This document shows positions 1 to 8,193 of a stretch of 55,520 nt of DNA, piece after piece. A program made the translations under genes and the position numbers. The notes under the pieces were generated by a model. The model saw nothing but the letters and a program-made list of their open reading frames with translations. It was not told the origin of the DNA and did no database searches. How positions within the stretch are numbered: position 1 is the first letter of the stretch; every line of letters starts with the position of its first letter. The DNA is from an uncultured Hyphomonadaceae bacterium (GTDB taxonomy: Bacteria; Pseudomonadota; Alphaproteobacteria; Caulobacterales; Hyphomonadaceae). The DNA lies in NCBI GenBank assembly GCA_938084575.1, contig CALKFG010000008.1, positions 1-55,520 on the forward strand, written 5' to 3'.

Positions 1-884
1 GCTGCGGCCTTGATCTGCAGAGATGTCAGGCGGGACCCGTCATGGCTGTAGCCGGGCTGTCCAACCAAATAGAGCACGCGTTGCTTCAGCGTCCGGTCGG
101 GGCCAAACACGTCTTTCAGGACCGCCCAGTACTCGTGAAACACAATCACCAGGGGGTTAAAGGTGTCGAGGTCCTTGACCAGACCATAATCCGGCTTGTC
201 CTCGGGATGTTCGGCCACAAAGGTGCCAAACATGCGGTCCCAGATGATCAGTGTGCCAGCATAATTCGCATCAAGGTAGCGCGGATTCTTGCCATGATGG
301 ACGCGATGGTGCGACGGGGTGTTGAACACGGCCTCGAACCAGCGCGGCAGCTTGTCCACGGTCTCGGTGTGCAGGAAGAACTGGTAAATCGCGTTGAGGG
401 CACCGCAGAAAATCACCAGCACCGGATCGAAGCCGACCAGAACCAGCGGGACCTTCAGCAGGGTCGTGCCGGTAAAATGCTTGGTCCATCCCTGACGCAG
501 CGCCACGGCGAGATTGAAATTGGTGCTGGAATGATGCGTGACATGCATTGCCCAAGGCCAGCGGATCCGATGCGCCATGCGGTGATGGAGATAATAGCGC
601 AGATCGTCGATCAGGAAGCAGGCTATGACCGATGCGAGGGTGATCGGGATGCTGGTCAGGCTGTAGGCTGCGGCCCAGAACAACAAACCGACCGTGAGAA
701 AGGCAGTCGCGCCATTCGTCACCACGCTGGTCAGGCCCATAAAGATGCTGACCCCGTCATCCCGGGCATCCATCTTGCCTCGGGCTTTGAACACCCTGAC
801 CGCGACGGTCTCTATGAAGATGGCCGCGAAAAAGACCGGTATGGCGTAAAGCGTGATTTTCATCGCAATGATATGTTCGAGCAT
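1..884 (-). CDS. Sterol desaturase / fatty acid hydroxylase superfamily protein (partial)
   Basis: Integral-membrane di-iron oxygenase fold. The frame starts at ATG 884 (GGGGAG 5 nt upstream) and stays open to the window edge, so about 294 residues are visible and the C-terminus is missing. Three histidine clusters typical of the family are present: HHRMAH (residues 100-105), HVTHH (114-118) and HHRVHHG (192-198), which hold the two irons. Hydrophobic stretches near residues 8-25, 45-95 and 140-170 fit a membrane protein. Family members hydroxylate or desaturate sterols, carotenoids or other lipids; the substrate cannot be told here. It is divergent from the LysR gene and lies close to a CYP153-type P450, which suggests lipid or hydrocarbon metabolism (inference). 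Confidence 0.9.
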   Translation of the reverse strand, partial: MLEHIIAMKITLYAIPVFFAAIFIETVAVRVFKARGKMDARDDGVSIFMGLTSVVTNGATAFLTVGLLFWAAAYSLTSIPITLASVIACFLIDDLRYYLHHRMAHRIRWPWAMHVTHHSSTNFNLAVALRQGWTKHFTGTTLLKVPLVLVGFDPVLVIFCGALNAIYQFFLHTETVDKLPRWFEAVFNTPSHHRVHHGKNPRYLDANYAGTLIIWDRMFGTFVAEHPEDKPDYGLVKDLDTFNPLVIVFHEYWAVLKDVFGPDRTLKQRVLYLVGQPGYSHDGSRLTSLQIKAA

Positions 885-932
885 GTAAACTCCCCGCCCC
901 CGACCTTGCTTTTTCCAGCTTAACAGTGGCCA

Positions 933-963
933 AATTGCTGGTGCAATTGCTTTTTTCTATAAT
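933..963 (+). promoter_or_regulatory. Predicted sigma-70 promoter overlapped by a palindromic operator
   Basis: TTGCTG (935-940) and TATAAT (958-963) are separated by 17 bp and point toward the LysR gene. The -35 box lies inside the inverted repeat AATTGC-TGGT-GCAATT (933-948). LysR proteins often repress their own promoter through such dyads, so this may be an autoregulatory site that also affects the divergent desaturase gene. Confidence 0.5.
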
Positions 964-1014
964 CTGTCATTTATGAAATACGCGGTACCACAAACGCAAA
1001 GATGAGCAAATCCC

Positions 1015-1938
1015 ATGTCGGACCTGATGGATCTCCGCCTGCTAGAGCATTTTACGGTGGTTTATCGGCACGGCAGTTTTTCGCGGGCCGCTGAAGAGAT
1101 TGGTTTGTCGCAGTCCTCGCTGACCAAACGGGTTCAGCTTCTCGAGAACGATCTGGGTGTTGCCCTGTTCTGGCGCTCGACGCGGAATGTCAGGCCGACG
1201 GAGGCGGGCAGCCGGCTTTACCTGCTCGCGCTCGACCTCCTGGCGCAGTCCAAAACTGCGCGCCAGAAGGTCATCGGGACTGACCGGAGACTGAAGATTA
1301 TGGGCGGGCAGCCTGTGATCGAAACTCTTCTGATCCCGGCTATCGGCGCCTTCAGGGCAAAATGCCCGGACGTCCGGATGTCGGTTCTGGCAATACCTCC
1401 GGCCCTTGCCGCTGAGCAACTGATCCAGCGCCGGGCGCAAATCATCGTGTTCCATACCGAGGTGATAAAGCGCCTGCCCATCGGAGAGACAGCCGTCCGG
1501 CATGAGCTTACGCGGGAGCCCCTGCGGGTTGGCTGTCGCAAAGGACACCCGGCCCTGCAAACCGACAGGTCCCTGTCCGCTTTGATGGAATTTGACTGGG
1601 CCATCTGTGGCCGGCCCGATTTCATAGCGACTCTGGCCATGGGCGAAGCTTTGGGCGGTGAGACTGTGGCGTCTCTGACTGCTAATAAGTTTCCAAAATA
1701 TTTCATCGACAGCACGTCGGGGCTTCTGGACCTGATCAGGCGTGGCGATGTTTTGACCATGGCCGGGGCGAGCATTTTCTCCGGGTTGACCGAGACCGAC
1801 GCGTTGGAGGTTTTCGATGTCGACTGGCTGGGGGAGACCGGATCGAGCTTCAGTGCCGTCACCCTGCCGGAAACGATGGAAGATCCGGTTGTTTTGGCGT
1901 TTCTTGAGGCGCTGCAGGCCGGGCCGGGTGCGTGCTGA
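1015..1938 (+). CDS. LysR family transcriptional regulator
   Basis: 307 residues, the usual length for LysR. The N-terminal winged helix-turn-helix is clear (LRLLEHFTVVYRHGSFSRAA and the following SQSSLTKRVQLLE, residues about 7-45), and a periplasmic-binding-like effector domain follows from about residue 95. It starts at ATG 1015, with an in-frame ATG at 1027 as alternative. It lies between a divergent desaturase gene and a co-directional CYP153 gene 41 bp downstream, so it probably regulates one or both. The inducer is unknown. The upstream dyad over its own -35 box fits autoregulation. Confidence 0.92.
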   Translation: MSDLMDLRLLEHFTVVYRHGSFSRAAEEIGLSQSSLTKRVQLLENDLGVALFWRSTRNVRPTEAGSRLYLLALDLLAQSKTARQKVIGTDRRLKIMGGQPVIETLLIPAIGAFRAKCPDVRMSVLAIPPALAAEQLIQRRAQIIVFHTEVIKRLPIGETAVRHELTREPLRVGCRKGHPALQTDRSLSALMEFDWAICGRPDFIATLAMGEALGGETVASLTANKFPKYFIDSTSGLLDLIRRGDVLTMAGASIFSGLTETDALEVFDVDWLGETGSSFSAVTLPETMEDPVVLAFLEALQAGPGAC

Positions 1939-1979
1939 TGGGCTCCGGTGTGATCGTCTGAACGAAAAGGAGCGGCGGA

Positions 1980-3254
1980 ATGGCAGATGCGCGAAAAGGT
2001 CGGCTGGATTTATCTGATCCGTGGTCTTTACCGCTGGAGACGCTGGACGTGTCGCGTTCGGAATTGTTCCAGGCAAATATACATGGCGCGTATTTTCGCC
2101 GCCTGAGACAGGAAGATCCGGTCCATTTTTGTCCCGACAGTGCGTTTGGGCCGTACTGGTCAATTACCAAATTCAACGATATCGTGGCCGTCGACTCCAA
2201 TCACCGGGTGTTTTCTTCTGACCGCGACATTGTGATCGGCGATGCGCCGGAGTCCTTTGCGCCCCCGATGTTTATTGCCATGGATCAACCCCGCCATGAC
2301 GTTCAGCGCAAGGCGGCGCAGCCTGCTGTTGCGCCGACGCGTCTGTCGGACCTTGAGGCGCTGATCCGGAAAAGGGCAGCGGCGATTCTTGACGGCCTGC
2401 CCGTTGGCGAACCCATCAACTGGGTCGAGCACGTCTCGAAAGAACTGACGGCGCAGATGCTGGCGACGCTGTTCGATGTCCCGTTCGAGGATCGCCATCT
2501 CCTGCCTTACTGGTCTGACATGACCACGGCGTCGGAAACCGTCGGGGTCCCGGATGCCGACATGGCGGCGCGTGAGCGCGTTCTGGGAGAATGTCTTGCC
2601 TATTTCTCCCGGCTCTGGGCAGAGAGAGCTGCTGCGCCCCCCAAATTCGATTTTATTTCCCTGCTGGCACACAATGCCGCGACACGAGATATGATCAAGA
2701 CACCGATGGAACTTCTCGGCAATCTGATGCTGTTGATTGTCGGCGGCAATGACACCACGCGGAATTCGATTTCCGGCGGCGTCGTCTTTCTCAACGAAAA
2801 CCCCGGCGAGTTCGCCAAGCTGAAAGCGGATCCGGGCCTGGTGCCCAATATGGTGTCGGAAATTATCCGTTATCAGACCCCGCTGGCGCACATGCGCCGC
2901 ACCGCGCTGGAGGATGTTGAACTGGGGGGCAAGCTGATCCGAAAGGGCGACAAGGTCGTGATGTGGTACATCTCCGGGAACCGGGATGAAGAGGTGATCG
3001 ATCAGCCTGACCGCTTCCTGATTGACCGGCCGCGGGCGCGCCACCATCTGTCGTTCGGCTTCGGGATCCACCGTTGCATGGGCAATCGAGTCGGCGAGAT
3101 GCAGTTGCGTATTCTCTGGGAAGAGATTCTGAAACGGTTTGACCGGATTGAGCTTGTCGGAGAGCCGGTCCGGGTCGCGTCTAATTTCGTGCTTGGATAC
3201 AGCGATGTCCCGGTCGTGGTGCACGCCCGCCAGGGGGCGGGCTTGATCGGCTGA
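1980..3254 (+). CDS. Cytochrome P450, CYP153-like (alkane/fatty acid terminal hydroxylase)
   Basis: 424-residue soluble bacterial P450. The I-helix oxygen-activation motif GGNDTT is at residues 255-260, the K-helix ExxR at E294/R297, and the heme-binding loop FGFGIHRCMG has its cysteine ligand at C366. The C-terminal stretch after the heme loop (MQLRILWEEILKRF, then SNFVLGY near the end) is characteristic of CYP153, a family that hydroxylates the terminal carbon of alkanes and related chains. The start at ATG 1980 is fixed by AAGGAG about 8 nt upstream. No ferredoxin or ferredoxin reductase gene lies beside it, unlike many CYP153 operons. CYP153 is my recognition from motifs, not from a search. 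Confidence 0.88.
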   Translation: MADARKGRLDLSDPWSLPLETLDVSRSELFQANIHGAYFRRLRQEDPVHFCPDSAFGPYWSITKFNDIVAVDSNHRVFSSDRDIVIGDAPESFAPPMFIAMDQPRHDVQRKAAQPAVAPTRLSDLEALIRKRAAAILDGLPVGEPINWVEHVSKELTAQMLATLFDVPFEDRHLLPYWSDMTTASETVGVPDADMAARERVLGECLAYFSRLWAERAAAPPKFDFISLLAHNAATRDMIKTPMELLGNLMLLIVGGNDTTRNSISGGVVFLNENPGEFAKLKADPGLVPNMVSEIIRYQTPLAHMRRTALEDVELGGKLIRKGDKVVMWYISGNRDEEVIDQPDRFLIDRPRARHHLSFGFGIHRCMGNRVGEMQLRILWEEILKRFDRIELVGEPVRVASNFVLGYSDVPVVVHARQGAGLIG

Positions 3255-3289
3255 CGCGTTGCAGCCAGAATGCCGATGGGGGGCAGGTC

Positions 3290-3862
3290 ATGGATGTGGA
3301 TTTGAGTGCGGTCAGCCTTTGGCTGCAAGGCTTCTTTGAGGTTCCGGAAACGGCCAGTTTCTGGTCGCTGCTGAATTCGCCGATCTTGGTGTCGATCATT
3401 GCGGTTATTATTGGCTGGCAGCTCAACCAGCGCATCGATGCGGCCAATTCCAATGCCGAGGTCGCTGCCGGTCTGGCGGAATACCAGCTGGAGCAGGGGG
3501 GCTTGAATGAAGCGCCAGATGATGCGGCAGCGGAGTCCCTCTTGGCCGGGGAGGATTTCTCGGAACAGGTCCTCGGCATTGCCGATCAGGCCAAGGCCTT
3601 CATCCAGGCCAAGATTGACCAGGACCGGGACCGGCGTCACCAGCGGACCTATAAGAAATTTTCGGGCCACCATCCCGTCGCCCGTGCCGTGGCTCTGACC
3701 CAGCGCAAGCAGATTACGGCGGAGCAGGAGCGCGAACTGATCAACATCATTCGCATGGCCAATCGCTACAATAAGGGCAGGGCGGCGAACCGGCAGACCC
3801 CGGAATCTGCCTATGAGGCGGTCAGGGCCAGCTGGGACCGCGTGATGCGCGCCGATCGCTAG
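3290..3862 (+). CDS. Hypothetical membrane-anchored protein
   Basis: 190 residues, no family recognised. One hydrophobic segment near residues 28-45 (SPILVSIIAVIIGWQL) suggests a single membrane anchor. It is followed by a charged, probably helical region rich in A, E, Q and D. The start at ATG 3290 is preceded by GGGGGG. It lies 35 bp after the CYP153 gene on the same strand and could be co-transcribed with it. The function is unknown. Confidence 0.65.
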   Translation: MDVDLSAVSLWLQGFFEVPETASFWSLLNSPILVSIIAVIIGWQLNQRIDAANSNAEVAAGLAEYQLEQGGLNEAPDDAAAESLLAGEDFSEQVLGIADQAKAFIQAKIDQDRDRRHQRTYKKFSGHHPVARAVALTQRKQITAEQERELINIIRMANRYNKGRAANRQTPESAYEAVRASWDRVMRADR

Positions 3863-4021
3863 GCCGCTCCCCTCGAGAAAACATATTCTGACCGTGTGGG
3901 CGTCGAAATCCGCCTGGATTTGGCCGACCGTGCGACATGTGGGACGCACCCTGTCAGCCAGGGCCTTGGCGCTGAGGCGGGCGGCTGGACAGCAGGGTGA
4001 TCTTTGGCCATTCAGATGACA

Positions 4022-4038
4022 TTCTACTGGAAGTAGAA
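4022..4038. promoter_or_regulatory. Perfect 7+7 bp inverted repeat, possible operator
   Basis: TTCTACT-GGA-AGTAGAA lies 72 bp upstream of the next predicted start in a non-coding gap (3863-4109). The symmetry suits a dimeric regulator. No other evidence supports binding. Confidence 0.3.
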
Positions 4039-4109
4039 CTTGCCTCATTTTGGGAATAGATTTATTCGCGGAATTAATCAAGCGTGTGCTGTGTGATTGT
4101 GGGGGCTGT

Positions 4110-4637
4110 GTGTTCGGTTTGTTTGGAACGAAATCCCGTCGCGGCCGGCATGTGCGTGTTGACATGCAACAGATGGGCAAATCGCCCAGAGCCGCGCTGA
4201 AAGCGTTGCCACGGACTCAGATCGTCACCGTAGCGGGTGATTTGCCAGAACGGATGGCCGGGCGGCTGGACCGCCGCCTGCGGGTTGCAGGGCTGTGCGA
4301 TGTGGTCGATGTGCTTGTGGTGAGCAAGTCCGACGCCAGCATTGCCGAGCTGAAACAGGCTCTCGAATCGGATCTGGTGCAGGCGCAGAAGACCAGGCGG
4401 GGTCAGGGCGTCGATTTTGCCGTATTGTTTGCATGTGACCTGATCGCAGCAGGCTCTGGCAGATCGCTTCTGGTTGAAAAAACCTTTTATGACATTCGCC
4501 GCGGCGTCGAGTTCGGGCGCGACGGGTTCCGGATCGATCCCCAATCGGGGTATAGAAGCGATCAGGAGCTGGTCGACCGGGCGTCGCATCTGCTGCAGGA
4601 TCTTTGCAAGACGGCGATGCTGGACGCCTCTCGCTGA
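4110..4637 (+). CDS. Hypothetical cytoplasmic protein
   Basis: About 175 residues from GTG 4110, which has a G-run a few bases upstream; a TTG at 4050 and an ATG at 4164 are alternative starts. The protein is mixed alpha/beta in look, with hydrophobic strands around TQIVTVAGDLP and VVDVLVVSKSD, and has no signal peptide or membrane segment. I recognise no family. It stands alone, with the OYE pseudogene downstream. The reverse strand is also open here but has poor composition. Confidence 0.45.
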   Translation: MFGLFGTKSRRGRHVRVDMQQMGKSPRAALKALPRTQIVTVAGDLPERMAGRLDRRLRVAGLCDVVDVLVVSKSDASIAELKQALESDLVQAQKTRRGQGVDFAVLFACDLIAAGSGRSLLVEKTFYDIRRGVEFGRDGFRIDPQSGYRSDQELVDRASHLLQDLCKTAMLDASR

Positions 4638-4908
4638 TATATGGACCCCGCCGACCTGTCAGCGGTCCGGCGGGCGGGCCCGCCACCTCGTCAGACCTTG
4701 CGGTCAGGGATGTCCCGCTAAGGGGGCTGCGGGCGGTCTTTTCGGTCTTGCAACTGTCCTGACATGGCGCCGTCTCGGGCAGATCAGGCGGGCGCAGCGG
4801 GTCAGAATTTGCCAGGCGGGGGCCGGCCGGGCCTCCTCGCCGGTGTTCGCTATCGCTTGCGACACTGACCCGGTCTGTCATCAGTCTCTTGGATCCATCT
4901 GAACACTC
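4638..4908. other. Non-coding gap with short direct repeat
   Basis: No convincing gene. It is GC-rich with small hairpins such as GGCGGGCCCGCC. The 12-mer GGATCCATCTGA occurs at 4891-4902 and again at 4911-4922, 20 bp apart, just before the OYE remnant. Confidence 0.4.
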
Positions 4909-5520
4909 GTGGATCCATCTGACAGGAACGCCCTTCATCCCCCTCTCTTCACCCCACCTGCCATGCGGCGTGGTCCGGACTGGCCGAACCGGGTCATGCT
5001 GGCGCCCCTGACACGTCAGCACAGCCATGAGGACGGCGGGCTCAGCGAGGAGGACTATACCCTGGCTGACCCGGCGGGCCGAAGGCGGATTCGGCCTGAC
5101 CATGACCTGTGCCAGCCTTGTGCGGGCCCGCGGTATTGGCGTCCCCCGACAGCTCGGCATCCGGAGTGACCATCACCTGGACGGGCAGGCCCGCCTTGCA
5201 GACGGCTTGAACCGGACCGGCATCCCTTTTTGTTGTCCGGCTTCATCATGCTGGCATGCGGACACCGCCGGCCCTGATTTCGGGCGCGCCGGAATGCCCG
5301 CCGGACAATGAGGAAACGGGCGCGGTGGCCCTGAGCGCGGAGGATGTCGAGCGGGTCAGGGATGATGTCGTGGCCGCCGCTGTGCGGGCAGAGCGGGCCG
5401 GGTTTCATGGCGTCGAGCTGCGCGGGGCCCATGGTTACGTGCTGTGTCAGGTCCTCAGTCCTGACATCAATCAGACGATCGATCACTATGGCGGTTCTCT
5501 GGACACCGGTCCCGCATCCG
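4909..5520 (+). pseudogene. Old Yellow Enzyme family NADH:flavin oxidoreductase, frameshifted and truncated
   Basis: Three successive reading frames together spell the N-terminal half of an OYE-type flavin oxidoreductase. Frame one (from about 4909) gives LFTPPAMRRGPDWPNRV and LAPLTRQHSHEDGG. An extra base near 5055-5065 moves the match to LTRRAEGGFGLTMTCA. A second shift, close to the T-run at 5226-5230, moves it to RLHHAGMRTPPALI, DNEETGA and AERAGFHGVELRGAHGYVL. The match stops at YGGSLD (about 5505), directly against the end of the convergent amidohydrolase gene, so roughly the last half of a normal OYE barrel is gone. Two frameshifts plus truncation indicate decay rather than one sequencing error. 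Intact relatives reduce enones or 2,4-dienoyl substrates. Confidence 0.85.
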
Positions 5521-5522
5521 GC

Positions 5523-6713
5523 CTACGCGGCGCTCCGCCTGTGCGGGCGCCGCAGATCGGCTGCCAGCCCGGCCCCCATCAGGTCGATAAAATTCTCTGC
5601 GAAGAACCGGTTGGTGACCGGCTCGGCCAGGCCTGCGAGGCTGGCGTCAAACCGTTTCAGCGGATGGCGTCCGCCCTCAATGTGCGGGAAGTCAGACGAA
5701 AACATGCAGACCTCTTCACCGGCATGGCGAACGATCCAGCCCGAATCCTCATGGGGATAGGGGGCGACCCGGATCTGGCGGCGGACAAATTCCGACGGGG
5801 TCAGGCTGAGCTTTTGCAGGCGCGCCTCGTTGCGGACAAAGGCATGGGCAGCAGAGTCCATAGCGCGCATCCAGCCTGGGACCCAGGAGGCGCCGAGCTC
5901 AATCACGCCCCATTTCAGGGCTGGAAACGCCTCCAGCACGCCATCGAAGATGAGCGTTGCCAGCGTTTGCATGGCGGCGTGGGGAATGGGCATGTAGCTG
6001 ACGGATGTGAAATTATCGTCGCCGCCATGAAAATCCGGAACAGGCGGCTGCCCATTCTCCTTATAGGTCGGGTTGAGGCGGTCCTCGCCCCCGACATGAA
6101 ACAGGATGGGCAGGCCGGCCTCCTGTGCCATGGCCCAGATCGGAAACAGGCCGATATGGCTGGGGCCGTGCTGCCTCGGGCACCGTGACGGGATCATCAG
6201 GGCCCTGGCGCCAAGATCGATCGCTTCGCGGGCGCACCGGATGGCCTGTGCGATATCTTCAAGCGGGACATAGGCGGTCGCCAGCAGGCGCCGGTCGACG
6301 GCACAGAAATCGGTCATCATGCGATTGTGCGCCGATGCGGCGGCATAACACAGCTCGATATCGTCGGACTGGTCGAGGTCGAAATTGCCGAGGCAAAACG
6401 TGGTAAAGACCAGCTGGCTGGCAAAGCCCATCAGGTCGAGCGCATGCGGCCTGTCCTGTGGCAGGAAAGCACCATGCGCCTCATAATTCTTCCGAAGCAT
6501 AATCGCCTCGTCTGCACCTGACCTGAAGGCGGGGTCGCCCTGTTGGGCGCGGGCCAGTTTGGCAAGGCTGTTGTCACCGATCTTGGCCCGGTAGGCCGGC
6601 AGATCGTGAAAGCGGCGAAGGAGCCTCTTGTCAAAATAAGGGTCGAGGCAATCGCCCAGTTCCATTAAATGGCTGTCCGCATCGTGGATCAGGCGTCCCG
6701 CACTGTAGGTCAT
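5523..6713 (-). CDS. Amidohydrolase family protein (amidohydrolase 2 type)
   Basis: 396 residues from ATG 6713, chosen because GGGGAGG lies 8 nt upstream; the frame is open further but without support. The start of the barrel shows HDADSHLME, which stands where the metal-binding HxH-like motif sits in this family. FHVGG in the middle and FSSDFPHIEGG near the end match conserved active-site strands. Relatives include ACMSD-like decarboxylases and hydrolases of ring-cleavage products; the exact reaction is unknown. It is divergent from the acyl-CoA dehydrogenase gene, with 188 bp between them, and its 3' end abuts the OYE pseudogene. Confidence 0.85.
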   Translation of the reverse strand: MTYSAGRLIHDADSHLMELGDCLDPYFDKRLLRRFHDLPAYRAKIGDNSLAKLARAQQGDPAFRSGADEAIMLRKNYEAHGAFLPQDRPHALDLMGFASQLVFTTFCLGNFDLDQSDDIELCYAAASAHNRMMTDFCAVDRRLLATAYVPLEDIAQAIRCAREAIDLGARALMIPSRCPRQHGPSHIGLFPIWAMAQEAGLPILFHVGGEDRLNPTYKENGQPPVPDFHGGDDNFTSVSYMPIPHAAMQTLATLIFDGVLEAFPALKWGVIELGASWVPGWMRAMDSAAHAFVRNEARLQKLSLTPSEFVRRQIRVAPYPHEDSGWIVRHAGEEVCMFSSDFPHIEGGRHPLKRFDASLAGLAEPVTNRFFAENFIDLMGAGLAADLRRPHRRSAA

Positions 6714-6901
6714 GGTCTCATCCTCCCCTGACATGTGATCCATAATTCCGGGGGCATGGCAAGCCAGTCCGGCGCGGGTGTGGCGGATCCTACAGGGGCG
6801 AAAACCGAGCAGCAGCCCGTGATGAAAGGGTCTTTGCAGGCTGGCCGAACATCCTGTAGCACAGAAGCAAAACAGAACATCAGACACGCGGAGGCGATAC
6901 C

Positions 6902-8149
6902 ATGCACACTGAAACCCCGGACCTGTTCGATCTTGCCATGTCCGACCAGGCACGGCCGCTCATGGATGCCGTCCAGCAACATATCGAACGCCATATCGTG
7001 CCAATCACGGAGGAATTTTTCGCCCTCGACGCCGAAAAAGAGGATCGCTGGTCGTGGCATCCGCGTCAGCTCGAGCTTCTCGAGGGCGCCAAGGACAAGG
7101 CCAAGCAGTCGGGCCTGTGGAATTTCTTCCTGCCGGATTCCGAGACCGGGGAAGGCCTGACCAATCTGGATTATGCCTATATCGCGGCCGAGCTTGGCAA
7201 ACATGCTCTCGCCTCGGAATCGCTGAATTGCAGTGCACCGGATACGGGCAATATGGAGGTTCTCGAGCGGGTCGGGACCCCGGCGCAGAAAGAGGAATGG
7301 CTGAAGCCGCTGCTCAATGGCGAGATCCGGTCGGCCTATGCCATGACCGAGCCCGCCCTGCCGAGCTCGGATGCCAAAAACATTTCCACCCGGGCCGTTC
7401 TTGAGAATGGCGAATGGGTGATCAATGGCGAGAAATTCTACATTTCCGGTGCGGGCGACCCCCGCTGCAAGATCATGATCGTCATGGTCAAGACCAATCC
7501 GGATGCTGCGCCACACCAGCAGCAGAGCCAGATCCTGGTGCCGCGGGACACGCCTGGGGTAAAGATCCTTGATGGCATGGAAGTGTTTGGTGAGGACCAT
7601 GCGCCGCGCGGACATATGCACATCGTCTTCGACAATGTGCGGGTTCCTGAAGAGAACATGCTTCTGGGCGAAGGGCGCGGCTTCGAAATCTCCCAGCTGC
7701 GCCTTGGTCCGGGCCGGATCCATCATTGCATGCGCTCCATCGGCAAGGCCGAGCGGGCGCTGGAGCTGATGGTCAGGCGGGGGGCTTCGCGCGAGGCCTT
7801 TGGGCGTCCGCTGATCAAGCTGGGGGGGAACCTCGAGAAAGTGTCCCGCGCCCGGATTGAGATCAATGCCATGCGTCTGGCCGTTTTGCAGGCCGCCAAG
7901 GCGATGGATGTTCTCGGCAATAAGGAAGCGCGGGTCTATGTCAGCGCCGTGAAGGCCATGGTTCCGGAAAAAGTCTGTCAGATCATTGACGATGCGATCC
8001 AGATTCACGGTGCAGCCGGTGTGTCACAGTGGACCCCACTGGCCGGCCTGTACACCGATATGCGGCATTTGCGGTTCGCCGACGGGCCGGATGAGGTGCA
8101 CCACATGGTCGTGGGCCGGGCCGAAGTCCAGCGCTATGGCCTGTGGTAA
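6902..8149 (+). CDS. Acyl-CoA dehydrogenase, ACAD10/11-like
   Basis: 415-residue flavoprotein of the acyl-CoA dehydrogenase family. The N-terminal helical domain is followed by the FAD/substrate segment SAYAMTEPALPSSDAKNI, then VPRDTPGVKI. The C-terminal helical domain contains RKAFGRPL-like RGASREAFGRPL and ends with the VHHMVVGRAE-like segment. Overall it resembles the dehydrogenase half of ACAD10/ACAD11 and of bacterial LvaC-type enzymes more than classical short-chain enzymes. It starts at ATG 6902. Convergent with it is a kinase-like gene matching the other half of ACAD10/11, so the two probably act on the same 4-hydroxyacyl-CoA-type substrates (inference). Confidence 0.9.
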   Translation: MHTETPDLFDLAMSDQARPLMDAVQQHIERHIVPITEEFFALDAEKEDRWSWHPRQLELLEGAKDKAKQSGLWNFFLPDSETGEGLTNLDYAYIAAELGKHALASESLNCSAPDTGNMEVLERVGTPAQKEEWLKPLLNGEIRSAYAMTEPALPSSDAKNISTRAVLENGEWVINGEKFYISGAGDPRCKIMIVMVKTNPDAAPHQQQSQILVPRDTPGVKILDGMEVFGEDHAPRGHMHIVFDNVRVPEENMLLGEGRGFEISQLRLGPGRIHHCMRSIGKAERALELMVRRGASREAFGRPLIKLGGNLEKVSRARIEINAMRLAVLQAAKAMDVLGNKEARVYVSAVKAMVPEKVCQIIDDAIQIHGAAGVSQWTPLAGLYTDMRHLRFADGPDEVHHMVVGRAEVQRYGLW

Positions 8150-8154
8150 CAGCT

Positions 8155-8188
8155 GCCCTGCCGGCCGGCGCGGCTTGCCCGGCAGGGC
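8155..8188. terminator. Strong hairpin between convergent genes
   Basis: A 10-bp perfect stem, GCCCTGCCGG (8155-8164) with CCGGCAGGGC (8179-8188), sits between the stop of the dehydrogenase gene and the end of the convergent kinase gene. There is no clear T-run, so bidirectional termination is likely but not certain. Confidence 0.5.
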
Positions 8189-8193
8189 GGGGG

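Noticed and set aside
42-923. Plus-strand frame at the left edge
   Set aside because: It is the antisense of the desaturase gene, whose three histidine boxes are unmistakable.
4074-4589. Minus-strand protein opposite the hypothetical gene at 4110
   Set aside because: Composition rich in H, Q, P and R typical of antisense frames; no RBS; the plus-strand frame looks more protein-like. The decision is not strong.
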